Source: Camarhynchus parvulus (taxonomy: Eukaryota; Chordata; Aves; Passeriformes; Thraupidae). From it: a stretch of 64,000 nt of DNA. The DNA is taken from contig NC_044572.1 of NCBI RefSeq assembly GCF_901933205.1, positions 26,870,501 to 26,934,500 of the forward strand, in the 5' to 3' direction. The first letter of the stretch is position 1. The number at the start of each line of letters is the position of its first letter. Below are positions 1 to 13,225 of the stretch, piece after piece. The notes beneath the pieces are model-generated. The model was not told the DNA's origin, did no database searches, and saw nothing but the letters and a program-made list of their open reading frames with translations. The translations under genes and the position numbers were made by a program.

Positions 1-259
1 CACCAAAAAAATCATGTTGTGTGGTTTGAAAACCTTATAGAACTGAGAAGTATGATCTTCTGTGATTATTCTTAAGGAGTTTCTTTCGAATTCTCTGGTA
101 ATTTCACAGTACATGCCAACCTGAGCACAAAATATTGTGAGATTTCAAGTCAAGATAAGTTTATAAAACAACCACTTTTCAGCTTTAAAATCTCAATAAC
201 TTACTGGTCTCAGAATATTCATCAATGCATCAATTTAAAAGCAGGGATTTTAATAAACA

Positions 260-268
260 ATAATAATA

Positions 269-360
<92 letters not shown>
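260..360. repeat. compound trinucleotide microsatellite (ACT)n then (AAT)n
   Basis: A few AAT units, then about 20 uninterrupted ACT units to position 329, then about 10 AAT units to 360. The switch between two related triplets at one boundary is seen directly. No coding frame uses it. Confidence 0.97.
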
Positions 361-361
<1 letters not shown>

Positions 362-3300
362 TTTTTAGAGGCATGGAGAATTACACCAAATAGTTGAATT
401 GACTGACAATAGAAGTATGAATTTTAATTGATAAAAATATTTTTTTCTTAATATTTTGGCAATTTTTTAAAAAAATGCTGTGTATGGAAGTATTTTCTCT
501 TACTAAGATTTCTTTGGAACATTAGAAGAAGAGTAGTTCTTCATTAAGAATACCCTTCAATCTGAAACTCATTTCTTCCTCTTTCAGTCAGGATACTAAG
601 TGCCTCAATTGTCTGTAGCTGAACTTAACAGTGATGTTGAATGCAGTAGAACTTTTTAACAATTAATTTTCTCTTCTGACTTTAAAAAAGTTAAGCAGGA
701 CTGACATTTAAGATTATTCATACCAATAGATAACCATGATTTAAGCTTCTTATAAGAAGTAAAATAATGTTTAACCTAAAAGAAGCAATTCTGTAGACCA
801 ATTTTCCTGAAATGCTGGTAATATTTTAGAATTAGTATTTGGCAAAATATTTTCAAACACTGGCTAAATAATTTGAAACATAGAAGCCATTTGAAGGAAT
901 TAACTATGTAAGAACTTCGCTTACAAAATTAATTTGCTGCACATGATAAAAATTATATTGAATCTGTTTGGTATAAGAACTGTGCAACATTTGGCAGCAT
1001 AGTATGAAATAAATCTGTGTTTGTCCATGACAACATAAGTGTTTTAAACTTTTCATGTTTCTTTACCAAGTCTTTTCATGTGGGGTCTTCTGAGAATTCT
1101 ATCTCTTAACACCACAGGGACAGGTGGCCAAAAAATGGCATGTTGGAGTCTAGAGAATGAGAATAGTTAGAAAGATATTGGTTCAACCATGCAAATTCCC
1201 TGCATTTAAGAAAACTGACCTTAATGAAGCCTATCAATAATCAAGGACACAGCAGCAATGAAGAAAGAGGGAAATTAGAAGGGTAAAAATGGATTTTCAA
1301 GAAAAGAATTAAAGAGTTTTAAAACCAATACCCAGAAGCCATGAAAATACATTTTGAAGACGACTGTAATAGAACCAACAGATCTTCTAAATCCCTACAA
1401 AGCAGTGAGGGAAGATAAGAATACTGCTGAGAAGTTAAATGACTTTTTACATTAGTTTTTACTCAGGAATTTTTGGAAGATTATTATGAAACCTGCTGTT
1501 TTCTGATATATAACAATGTGATGCTATGAAAGTCCTACACGCTGCAAAAAGTTTTCTGTAGCTTTATGCATAACAATCAAAATGTATGAAACCTCAAAAT
1601 TATACCGCTCCTAAATTTTTCCTTATTGCATAGAAAGAGAGGAGAAGAAAATAGTGCCTCATATATTTAAGAAATTGAACTACTGATCATGAAGTTTATT
1701 GTCTCTTTCAAGAAGGTTTTCTGGGTCATTAACTTATCACCAAAAAAATATGAACTTTTTCACAACTTCTCTCAAATACCTTGAGATTGCCATATTTTAA
1801 AAGAGGAAAAAAAGCTTCATAAGCGAATCACTTGCTACGGTTAAAAAATTATAAAAGCCCCAACAACATAATTTCTTTAGACATTCAGAAATTCTGATTC
1901 CTCAGGAAAGGATACTTAATATTTTCCTGTATGTGTGGGATAAAGCAGGATCAAAAGCACCTAACAGAAAAAAAAATAGAAATTTATGATAATACAGTCT
2001 ACTCTCATTATAGAAAAAAGGATAAAATGATTGACTGAACTTTCTCATTATAGCTTCACTTATTCTTACTACTGAACTGGGAGGGAGGGCAATGAAACAG
2101 AAATCTGAGAAGTGCAGGAAAAACTTGTCTATTATTCAGATATAAGGACAACCATGAAGAATTTAAGGGGGAGAAGATGAACTAGATGAATGGATACCAG
2201 AAAAACAAAATTTATCATTGACAATCATGGTGGAGGGAACTACCTGAAAAAATGTGGGGGTACAATGCAGCTGTCTATATTAACCATATCTAAATTAACC
2301 AATGGAGCCCTAACCATCCCACAGGTTTCTTAGCAGAGGTCATCATTAATGTGCTACGGAAAACAGAGGAAGTAATATGTCACATTGCAATGTGTGACAA
2401 CAACTTGAATTATTACAGAGCAGACAAGGTAGCACCTTCATTAAAATCAATATTTTTCCAGAATACTACCCATAACAAAACTATACTTTAAAAGAGGGTG
2501 TGAAAAGTAGTTGAAAAGCAGAAAGAATCAGCAAAAAATAACAAATAGGTTGTATGTTAATAATAATGTTAAATTGAAAACCTTTCTTTTTTCTGTTATA
2601 ATCAAGAATAAGAGGCACTTGTAAGTGAAAAGATCTGAATCTGAAAAATTAAAACAGTTTTTTATATACTATGAGCAAAATTATAAAATGCTTTACTAAT
2701 GATAATTCACGGGGAAAAAAGTATAGGAAATGTGTCAATCAAGACTACCTAATGTTGTTAGCAATTTTTAAAGGGATATTTATTGTTACCTTCATGTTTT
2801 AACTTGGGCTGTAACAGTAAGAACAGGAGATTTCTTCAGATTACTTCACCTCAAAGGCATTTTAAATTTCTCTCAACTACCTTGAATCAGCCACGTTAGG
2901 AAAACGTACATGACCTTTCATGGTCATTCCTACATTCTGGTGTTTCATTGCAACATATAAATAAAAACTGATGGAGAGGAAAATCAGAAACACAAGACAG
3001 AAAATACAGCAGAAATATATTTATATTGAACAGCGGTATCTGTCATTTTATTGAAGGAAAGGCAGTTCCTCTTTTACAGAGCACATGAAAGTTAGTGTCT
3101 TCCATCATGAGGAAGAGAGGACTTGAAGTGTGACAAATTATGTGTGAGAACAGAGCTGGAACTTATCAGCTTCATAAGGAAAAAATCAATTTTATCCAAT
3201 TGACATTTTTTGTCTCCCAGTTGTGGTAGACTGTTTATCGTACATTTTTGTGTGTGTCATTATTTCTCATAGCATTTAAACCTCATATATTGAAAAATAA

Positions 3301-4870
3301 ACTTTAATGTACTAAGTCCTAATTCAAAACTCCCTAACCTTCACTGTTGTTGTATAAGAAAAACAGTCTTTGCATCCAAGATCTTGTGGCCATACTCCAC
3401 CAATAGGAACCTTCTTTCCAGATAAGAACTTTGAAAGCACAAATTCGTTCTTCTACATCCTGAGACTTTTTGTGTTAGTTAATATCTGAAAAGCCAATCT
3501 GAGATACAAACCTTTTGGAAAATTAAGTCTGTAAGGCACTCCTAGATTCTGAACAGTACCAGTTTTGCAATTGGTTTTGCACTCACTTCTGCTTTAAGAT
3601 CAATTTGCCCATATCTGCGTGGATTGTTCAAAATCCACAGACTCAAAAGTTCTCTGCAGAGCTACAGCTGTAAGGTTTAACTTCATATTAAAAAATACTA
3701 AGATGAATTAACATAATTTTTTTTTGTTTCAGTAATATATGAATCTAAATTCTGATAATAAATCATGTCAGTATTTGGTCAATAGGTACTTACAATTTAT
3801 GCACCTTTAGTTAGTACACTAAATGAATAATGAACTAGGAAACAGCCGTCTGGTCAAGAGCTTGTTGTAGAGGTTTTTGTCTTAGATCAAAAAGCACCAT
3901 TGTTCTGCCTGCAATTTTCTAACTATTTCTATGCAGTTTTCTATTTTCTAAATAGGGAAGCAAACGTGCAGCTCTTATCACTTAATGATTCCTCTAAGTT
4001 GGAGGACAGGAAGGTTTTTTTATCAGGCATTAGAAAGCACATATATATATATATGTGAAGAGGATCTGTGATCTCACACCTAAAGTACTGCACTCAGGAG
4101 AAATTAAAAGTATAATCTGAAAGTTTATCTCTAATTATCACTGTCAAATGTTCAATATAAACATTCTATATAGTGTGCAGAAGATTACAGTCTTCTCCAC
4201 TAGCACAGAAATGCATATGCTCACACCCACCAGCTCTGCTTTGTTGCAAACTATGAATAGTTAAGCATTTGCTGTGATTTAGCTAATGTCCTTTTACCAT
4301 ATAAAATGCAATCCAATTCATTGTGTATGTGCTTGAAAGGGAGAGACACAAATGATTTGGTACTAAGCCTTTTTTCTTCATTTCATATTGCTAAAGCTGT
4401 CTCTGGAGAAATAAAGAGGCTTTTTTCTCTTCTTTCTTATAATGGGATTCTAATGAGAACTTTAATTAGTATCATGAATTTTTTTCCTTACGTCTAGATT
4501 TTAAAGTAATCATGCCGTATTTCTCAGTCATGATTTTCTATTGTATCTCCATCATGTTATTTCTCTAAGATAATTTTCATAATACTGTTTTATTTCAGAT
4601 TTTGTTAACTCATTTTATTGCCATAGTAATTGACATCAAAATAGACATGTATCATCAGATTCTTGTTAGCAGATTGATTGACAGTCACCAACTGGAATAT
4701 TTTCTCAATTACAGCTGTGTGTAAAGATTCTGGTAGAAAGGCCTTGTCTCTATCAGTGTATGCATGAAGTGATCATTGCAACACAGGCTATTCTTCCTCC
4801 CTTCAGTTATTTCTTAATTACTTTTACCAAAAATAATTTTGGAAAAATCCTTTTTCATTTCTTTTCCACC
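361..4870. other. AT-rich non-coding stretch, no firm gene
   Basis: I see no supported gene here. There are isolated good acceptor-like tracts (for example before 3734), but the sequence behind them has stops in all three frames. A short imperfect palindrome sits at 2378-2399 and an AT dinucleotide run near 4040-4055. Confidence 0.6.
2378..2399. repeat. short imperfect palindrome
   Basis: TGTCACATTG is followed directly by its reverse complement with a two-base insertion. The arms are about 10 bases with no loop. No surrounding gene gives it a role; it could be chance. Confidence 0.5.
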
Positions 4871-4899
4871 TTTTGTTTGTCTGTCTGTTTGTTTGTTTC
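4871..4899. repeat. (TTTG/TCTG)n short tetranucleotide run
   Basis: A short run of TTTG and TCTG units within T-rich DNA. Confidence 0.8.
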
Positions 4900-5590
4900 C
4901 TGTAGCATGTGCCATTTCTTTGAAGATTAAAACAAAACATTTTTACCAGAATGCTTATTTCTGACACAAACTCTGCTTGAGTTAACTTCTTGGTATTTAT
5001 TATAAAACCTCACATTTAATGGACCTAGTCCTGTGGATGTCGCACACTTTTTTGATAGCCTGGAATACTATTTCATTTGTCCTGGAATACATGAGCCTGG
5101 GAGATAAGAGATATGCAAAATTACCATTAAAAACCTCTATATTTTTGTCATTACTTTTCTGGAATACATGTTTCATAGTCATTAAAAAAAAAAAAGAAGC
5201 AATTACCAGTAAGTCCATGAAAAATAGTCCACGAAAGCAGATTTTCCAGTGTTTTATTGCAACGTTAGAAATCCTGTATACCATTTTCCACAGGGATGTA
5301 GCAAATAAAAAATAAACTGAAGTTGGTAATTAGAGAAATTTAGCTGAAACTTGTTCAGCTTATTAAGCATTTAATTTTGTGTAGAAAGTGAGAAATCATT
5401 AGCACTTTTATTATCCTGAGTGTAAAAACCCAAACACTTCTGGAAAGGAGGCTGTACAATTGTCTTTAAAAGATTTGGTATTCATGCGCTTTCCTGAAAT
5501 GTTTATGTAGCCTAACTAAACCTGTAGTTTGACTCCCACAATAAAATTGCCAGTTGGTGACAGCAATTGCACAGGTGGCTTAAAAAGTCC

Positions 5591-5842
5591 TCAAGTTGTT
5601 CCTTGCTCTTCACTAGAAACCAAGGCTTCTGTTTCTATTTTGAGGGTTGGACTGACTCTGCTGTAAGAGATTTTTCTGGTAAAACTCTGTTTAATGGAAT
5701 AGCAGAGAGGATCAAATCTGGCGTCCTCCAGTGAGAAGGAACTGCCCTTGCTAAGTGATGCTGCCACCCTCACTGCTGCCTCAGCCTCCCGAGGGACTTT
5801 GTTCGTCTTCCTGCGCACAATGAGCTGATCTGACCTGAGCAC
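5591..5842 (-). CDS. possible minus-strand coding exon, unknown protein
   Basis: A minus-strand open frame of about 83 codons that ends in TGA, with GC content clearly above its surroundings. The peptide is balanced and protein-like, with basic, Glu/Ala and Ser segments (for example VPREAEAAVRVAASLSKG). A weak acceptor (...gtgcgcag) sits inside it, which would make it a terminal exon. A minus-strand AATAAA lies near 5408-5413. I recognise no domain. It may equally be an old repeat or a chance frame. Confidence 0.2.
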   Translation of the reverse strand: MLRSDQLIVRRKTNKVPREAEAAVRVAASLSKGSSFSLEDARFDPLCYSIKQSFTRKISYSRVSPTLKIETEALVSSEEQGTT

Positions 5843-6336
5843 ATCTGGGCTGGGCTAGATGGGGTAGTTGCCTTCACATCAGGGTGGGAGAGTGTGTTGT
5901 CAGCCCTGCTACACACATATCATAAATATCTCTCAGTTCCAAACAATAATCAGGAGAACAAAATAATTTTTAAAGTACAGGAAAACATTCAAATCAAAGT
6001 CAAAATGTGGTAAAAGTATCAAGTTCTAATTTAAGTTATAGTCTATGCTGCTTCAAGTAGATATGTGTTTTGAGAGTGTGTAAAGGAAGAGTGTATAAAG
6101 ATTGAAGGTTTTTCTCTTGATAAAAGGTGTTTATCATTTGAACTGCAGAAAGGAGCAAGCTTGTTGTTAAATGTGTGCATTTCTCACCATAACTCTGCAA
6201 CTCCCAAAGTCACACATCAATTCAGCTGCTCTGGTAGAAATAGCTCCCATGTCTCCTGATGCAGAGTCTGGCATCCTATCCTAGAAGTTCAAACCCCCTC
6301 TGTTAATAAGGTGTTTACAGAAGTTTATTCCTTCAG

Positions 6337-6378
6337 GTCAGAAGTTTGAACCTACTCCAATCTACTAATACCCTGAAG
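6337..6378 (+). CDS. candidate internal exon of unknown gene (phase 0-0)
   Basis: Preceded by a good acceptor (tttattccttcag) and followed by GAAG|gtacta. It is 42 nt and open in phase 0, giving VRSLNLLQSTNTLK. It would splice in frame to 6513-6596 across an intron of about 134 bases. Short open exons arise easily by chance, so support rests on phase agreement with its neighbours. No gene identified. Confidence 0.22.
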
Positions 6379-6512
6379 GTACTAAATCCAACTGCATGGG
6401 TCAGTTCTATTCAAGTGTAGCTTATGTTTCTCAGCAGAGTAAACTAAAGGAAAATTGGATGTGCTGCCCTTTCTAAAATATTACTAAACTGAGCTTGTTT
6501 TGTGGTCTTCAG

Positions 6513-6596
6513 AAGAAAGTACTGTCATGGCTGGCTCTTTTAAATGCATCATCAGAAAGGAAAAGAATTTCAGGAATTCACAGCTATTTTGAGGAG
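6513..6596 (+). CDS. candidate internal exon of unknown gene (phase 0-0)
   Basis: The acceptor (ttttgtggtcttcag) and donor (GAGGAG|gtaaat) are good. The 84-nt exon is open in phase 0 for 28 codons, beginning KKVLSWLALLNASSERKR and ending in a Glu-rich stretch. It joins in phase to 8012-8149, where the acidic helix continues (...YFEE then EALIAEEES). Function unknown. Confidence 0.3.
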
Positions 6597-8011
6597 GTAA
6601 ATATTGGCAAAATACAGTTGTCTTAGTCAAGCTGCGTTTTTTCACTGCCTACCTTCCTCATTATGTAGGGACCCTCTTACCTAAAGCTGTCACAGAGGTG
6701 CCTTCAGTTAGCACACATGTTTCACTTTAAAAGGGAAAAAATAAACTAAGTTAAAAGCTTTTCCTTCTGGTGTTTCACTCTGTTCTTTAGAAGCAACCGC
6801 TCGCTAATGATTTCCTGCTGCGGTTGCACTCATGGCATTGCAAGTTTGCACCAGGGGCTGCACTTTGCAGCTTCAGCAGATTGTGACAGCTGCAGGTGTG
6901 GTTGTCACAGAAGGTTGTATTTGCACGTGATAGCCGCAAGTGCATCCCTGCTTTCCATTGGAACAACACTCAAGAGCATTGCTGGCACAACGAGGAAGGA
7001 ACTTCAGAACACTGTGTGTCCTGATGGTGAAGCTGAGCCACAAACACCATCCTGACAGTTTGCAATCTTTTTCCCTAATGGGTTTTCCAGTTTGCTAATT
7101 CAAAGTTTCAGTGTGCTTGGGCCTCAAACTCTCCTTGTAAGGAGATTATTCCACCATTGAATGTACTTTGCAGTCAGAATTTAATCCTATTTTTCATCTT
7201 TATAACCAGAAATTTATTATTTTTCTCTTGACTGTCTTTGTTATATTGCTTAATCGTACAATATACAACTATTCTTAGTGCCTCTGTAATTCTGAAAGGG
7301 AGTTTATTCTCAACTTAGGTGCATCACATCATATCTTTCTGCTAACAAATGGCCCATAACAGTTTAAAATGTCATTCACAAATATCAAAAGTCATTATAT
7401 GGACCCACTTGATTTCAGAGAATTTTATGTGAATTCAACCCTTAGAGAGGTTGATTGTTCTGTCACAGAAATCATCTGCAAGACTGATGTTTGACAGGAT
7501 CAAGCCAACAGATGCATTATTTAGCTGCTCTACAGCCCAGTGCCTTTGCTGACAAAAGTTGATTAATATATTTGGGGTTTTTTCATGCTACATTGCAATG
7601 TCATAGCTAATCTATGATCCATCTGATCTCTAAATCTCTTCCAGCATGCCTGCCTACTAAAATCTCTTCTCTATTGATTATCTATATGTTTGAATTATTT
7701 TCCAGTGGATGTATTATACTAAGTTTGTCCAAGTTAAAATTTGATTTCCTTTTTCTTCCCTAATCTGAATTCTTCTTGGCATTTCTCTTCCTTCATTGCT
7801 GCTTACCACCTTTTGTAATGATAAGGAGCAGTATATTTTGGTACTACTTTACAGAAAATTCAACTAAAATCACAACCAATTATTATACAAGAAATTATTT
7901 TAATTTATTAGCCATTAGGAATAACTTCTAGGCTTTTGTGTGCTTTATGAGATTCCATAATTCACTGACTTTTAACATTTCCCTCCTGAAGGAATCTGGT
8001 CTACTCGACAG

Positions 8012-8149
8012 GAAGCCTTAATTGCAGAAGAAGAATCTGCAGAGCTAAAAAAGCTGGTTCTAATAGGAGTCAGACTTTACAATGAAAAGGTTGAAATGTT
8101 GCAGGGAGAAAGTGGCTCATTACCAGAAAAAATGTCTGAATCCCAAAGG
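8012..8149 (+). CDS. candidate coding exon, charged helical segment, unknown gene
   Basis: This is one of the two best single-exon candidates in the window. A 46-codon open stretch lies between an acceptor ending cgacag and a near-ideal donor AAAGG|gtatgt. The peptide is charged and helix-like (EALIAEEESAELKKLVLIG, then VRLYNEKVEMLQGES) and ends in a polar Ser/Glu segment. An alternative acceptor at 7991 (ccctcctgaag) gives a longer exon 7992-8149 starting in phase 1. No domain recognised. It could be a coiled-coil or cilium-type protein, but that is only composition. Confidence 0.48.
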
Positions 8150-9154
8150 GTATGTATTTTCCTTGAAAAAAATGAATGTTGTCAGGGAAGAAAGCTCATA
8201 ATTTATTATTAACAGCTAATAGTAGCTTTCCTTAAAAGTGGTGGTGGGAACATAAACAAAATGTATTTATTTCCCAGAATTTTACTAAACTAAGAATTTT
8301 TCAGACTGTAGATAACATTATTATTATTCAAAACTGTTAAATTATTGGTTTCTTTATATTTAATTTTATGCATTATTATATATATGTATAACTTCAAAAG
8401 CACACAATAAGACTCTTATAAGTCTTCCCTGGCACTAGTGGTGTTACATGAGGTTAAGAAACAATGGAGTGTTTTCCACAATTGTCAGCCTTAGATTTCT
8501 GTTTGGATGCCTGAGATTTCTGCTTAGATACCTGAAGCCTGAATCTGATTTCAATTATTTTGTCTAATTTAGACATAATTTGTCACGTGCTCTATTCATT
8601 ATAAAAACAGAAACTCCTGCTGTATTTATTTCAGAGTAATATAATATCATCAGAACATCTATTTAAGACAAAAGGCAAGTTAATTTTTTCCAAGCCTTAT
8701 TTTTGGCACGTTCTAGACAATATTAGTATTCTAGGATGTACTGGACTTATGATTCTATCTTGTCCATCCTAGCAGGCACAGGTCTTCCAGAAATACTTTA
8801 ATATCTCCTATATTATGTTTTTAATTAGATCATCTTAGTCAGGAGTCTTCATTTCCCTTCTTTACACCAAAGACTCAGTTTTGTTGAGAACCATAAAATA
8901 CAATTCCTGTCACTGCAGCAGGACATGAAGAATGTGAGTCTTCATTATCTGTGTGTTATCTGGCCTTCACTTTCATTCTAGCTCATTTGGTTTATCTCTT
9001 GCTTTTTCTCCTACATCACAGAGGAAGAACATCTTTGAGACTGGGGCTGTCATTCACTGTGGGCACTTTCCAGCACACTGGGGCCCTCCTTTATTTGAGA
9101 TTTGTTGGCACTTGAGTAAATAAGCAGCATGTGCTGACAGGGCTGCAATTTCAG

Positions 9155-9194
9155 AGTACCTGCATGAAGGAGCTGGTATCAAAAGCTGAGGCAG
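9155..9194 (+). CDS. candidate small exon of unknown gene (phase 0-1)
   Basis: The 40-nt segment lies between acceptor ctgcaatttcag and donor GAGGCAG|gtacag. Only one frame is open, giving STCMKELVSKAEA plus one base. Phase 0 in matches the end of 8149, and phase 1 out matches the start of the exon at 24427, where the split codon becomes Gly. Peptide and phase fit, but the exon is short. Confidence 0.25.
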
Positions 9195-12100
9195 GTACAG
9201 CAAAAATATCCTTCAATAAATGGATTATCCAGAGTTCACAAGGCAAGAATTTATAACTACCAAGGTGAAGGAAGCCATTCAATGTATTATTGACTTGGAT
9301 TTTCCAAAGAAAGCTTTCCCATTCTCTGCATGATCCCATTTTGCAGAGTTTGGGTCACCCTACTCCACCTCACACTGTAATTTTTGTATGTGCAAGGCTG
9401 CAGAAGACCAGGACAAGGAATGCTGGCAAACAAATTATTTTTTCAAAGTAATGAGAGATCAAATGGATCCTTGTGCTGCCAGTAACACATGCTAGGGAGA
9501 GTACTTTCCCAATAAAACCAAAACCTAATGTAATACTGCTGTTATTTAATAATAAATAATATTTTCTGGATAGATTGTCAACTGCTCTACAAACATGCTC
9601 TTTCCCCTTTTTTTCTATGGACATGAAGGGTTTTCCAGAGTTTTGGGGGCCGTTTAACTTAATAGGAGCCATTTCCAATTTAACTACTGTGGATATTTTG
9701 TTATACTGCATTCTTTCTATGAAGGAAAAGAGAAATATAACTTAGAGAGATGGACTGGTTAAATTAAGAAACATTCACCATTAACATTTATTCTCAGGGC
9801 TGAGTAAACTGAATTATTATTGGAACAGGCATGTTTATGCAATGATTTCATAAGAGGGCTGGTTTGGTTTTTTTAAACTGGTAGAAGCTTTGTTCTTGCA
9901 TTTACACATGTCCCCTCTCAGGCAAGAAGACATAAAATTCTCTGCTTCTTATGGTATAAATCTATAGTGCTGCAGAATATACTCAGACTGCTACAAAGTT
10001 TTGTCAACACAGCTACCGTTAAAAAAAATCCAAAGAAAATTGTTAATCTCATTTGAAAAGAAGGCATGTGCCCGTTTTTAGAATTTTTCTATATTTATCA
10101 AGGCCAAGACTATGAGCATTTTTCAAGATTTACACAGCTAGAATTTAAGTTAAAACTTTCAATCCAACTAACAATAGAAAGAAGAAAAGGGCAATGATTT
10201 ATATTGGTTGCTATTTAAGAATAACACTTTAAAATACATAGAAGATAATTATTTCTATTTTCTCTAGGTTCTCCAAAATCTTCTACTTCATATGATTCTA
10301 TTCCTCACTGAGCAACAAGTCTTTTCTCAATGCTTTATTGTATTACAAGTTGTTGTTAGTTCTTCTCAAATCTCTTCTTATATTGAGCATTAGCTGCCTC
10401 CTGTAGAAGCAGTTGGTACAAAAGGGAACAACAGATCTGGAAAGACAATTAATTGTGCTCTAAACCAATCAATTAATTCTGACTGAACAGCAAAAGATCT
10501 CAGAAGTCTTGCACTTTAAATAGATGGTTTGTGAGATGTTTACTGTGTAAGTATATATGTAGGCATTCTGTTTCCTTTTTACAAAGATCCTTAGCTACTA
10601 CTATAACACAAGCAAACAGGAATAGATCAAAATATTTAAGTAGTAATATAATAACTCATAATTTTAAAGGAGAAACATATGGTAAAAAATAGAAAAACAT
10701 TCCTTTGAATTATCTCTTTCTTCTTTGGGCATATATGAAATGGCCACTGAAAATTAGATTTTTGCTTCTTTAGGCTGAATTATAGGCTAAAGATTTACAC
10801 ATTTTATCTTAATCTGATTTGCCATTCTTTGTGTTCTAATTTTTACCAATAATAAAAGCATAATGAAGGTGTTATGTTCACATATAAAATTTTTGCAATG
10901 TTTTCTGTATGTTGCTGTGGATTATGCTCAGATATACTGTATTTCAGATGCCCCTCAAGCTACTTCTAAATCATTTTTGCATTACTGTTTAACAACCTTG
11001 TATTGAATCTGTATTTCTGATAGTTGTTGGTACAGACATACTTTTCCAAAACAGCAATATGATAGTTGTTGTTTTATTAATATGAAAACACAGCTTTGGG
11101 CATGGATATTCAGTTAGGTGATAAGACAGTGGATTGTGTGTGATGAATCCCAAACATGAACAGTTTGCCATACGATTCCCAAGTACCTACATGCAAACCT
11201 ACATGCAAAAAATTAATCCTGATTTTTTGGCAATCACCAGAGAGAATTCCATAAATGTTTTCAAAAGGGAAGAAAGAATTAGGAGATGGGGATGAACATC
11301 TAGATGTGAGAGTGGAATAAATAAGCATTGTACTGAAATCCTTAACTGAATCAAATTACAACAGTTAGTGCAGGAAGCAGTCTCCTTTCCAACAGTTCCC
11401 TCTGGCAAATTTGCAAAATCAGGTATCATCATAAAGCTAACTGTACCACTGAGAAATGGTTCTAGGAGAAAGTATGGTTCCAATGTCCTTATGAACTACA
11501 GTTTTCTGGGTAAGCCTTTTTGTTTTTCATTTGTCTTCTCTTGTCCACAGGAAGGAGTAACTTATTTTCCAGTTCCTGTGGAATGCTTTCCTTTCTTCTC
11601 CATTGTACTCCAGATTGTTACTTGTCAAGCCATCTCCTTTTGGTCTCCAACTATGCTGTTTGCACTGAAATTTACAATATTGTCTCAAACGCTTGAAAAG
11701 GACTTTTAAATAGGGGACTGCAGTCCATTTCTTGTTTTCCATAGCAAAGGCTGGATATAGGAAAGAAATATTGTAAAAATATTATTTCAACTTCGAATTG
11801 TTGTAATAAGATGGTGTAGTAAGACCCAGATAAGGAAATGTAACAAATCTAAAATACTCTAAGTATCTTAATCTGGTCCATATATACAGTCCTATGTCTT
11901 TACTTCTTTATTCCAAAATCTGCTGGAAACATGGTTTTCCATCAAATCATAGCTGCTATATGCACATAATACCTGGGAGAGTTCTGCTGAAAAGGAAATG
12001 AATGAACTGGGAAGTGGAATCTTTGTAAATTATCTAGATTCATGACAGGAACTTGATTAATTGAACTTTTTGACTGCAAAGGCATTGACTATAGCTATTC

Positions 12101-13225
12101 AGTTAAACTTCTGAAAACCAAGCAGAACTGGCAAAAGAAAGTAAAATGGTGAAAAGAACTTTTGAAATATTGATGTTGAAAGTAGAGTTCTTTATGGAAA
12201 GGTGGGTAGATTATTAAATGAACAAAAGAACTCTCTTGCATAGATCCCTGAATTTCAGCACTGAAGGGAAAACTGACACATCAAATTTGTACAACAAAAG
12301 GGAAGGGTTTATCAGCTTCTAAATGCATTATATAAAGATGATAGTTAATGCTCGTGAAAACTACAGTGGTTAAAGGAAAAATAGTCTTAGCGTAAAGAGC
12401 CTAAAAATGACCAAGTTCAACCTGATAAAGCATTCAGAGAAAATGAAAAGCAGTAGAAGTCTGTTCAACCATTCAGAGCTTTCATCTGCTTGTACATGTA
12501 TACAAGGTATACTAAATTTTTATATCTTATTTGTAAGTTTTTAATACTGTTTTCAATTGAAGCATCTCTGTAACAATTGCGAGTACTGCTGTGTATAATA
12601 TCCTACAGAAAATGACTCACCATTCGTTGCACAGAGAAAAGCATAACTCTTAAGTGGGAAAAGGGAATGTAACTTCTATTTCTATATTTTCTTCAACACA
12701 TGAGATCTGGGACATGAAGGTCATCTTCTACAATGGCCTAAAGCTAGAGCACTCACTTGTTAAGCAGGAGACACAGTTTTTCTTACACTGGGACAATATC
12801 TTTATTGGACACAAAGTTGTCTATTCCTGAAATTACGTTATTCTCTTCAGCCACTATAAAATTTAAGATACAGAATGCATTGTTTAAAACAAGGATCAGA
12901 ATGCTTATCCCTTTCAAGCACTAAGCACTAAGCACTGCTTTTTCTATGCTTTCTCTGTGCTGCTCCTTCCACCAAAGCTGTTCCTTCTATTCCTGCCAGT
13001 AGAGAAAATGGCTTGTGAACTAAGGCACTTCCTGGGAAGGGACAGGTCTGCATCTGGAATACCCACAATAGAAGGGCTATAGGCAAGCAAGTGGATTTCT
13101 TTCTGATGATTTCTTTTATGTAGAATTATCACTATTTTATCTTCCTTATTAAAAAAAAAAAAAAATCCATCTGTAATTTCTTGCATCTCAAACTATGGGA
13201 CAAACCTTGTCCCTGGCTGCATATT
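9195..13225. other. intron-like stretch, no firm gene
   Basis: AT-rich sequence without recognisable repeats. Strong acceptor-like tracts occur before 10268 and 11551, but the open frames behind them lack convincing donors. The 11368-11709 open frame is hydrophobic and probably chance. Confidence 0.5.

Noticed and set aside
8635..8674. 40-nt segment with strong acceptor and a GC-type donor (AAAG|gcaagt)
   Set aside because: It has the same phases as 9155-9194 and would compete with it; a non-canonical donor needs transcript proof.
11368..11709. 113-codon plus-strand frame with an internal strong acceptor
   Set aside because: No donor, hydrophobic Phe/Ser-rich composition, overlapping equal-length frames on the other strand.
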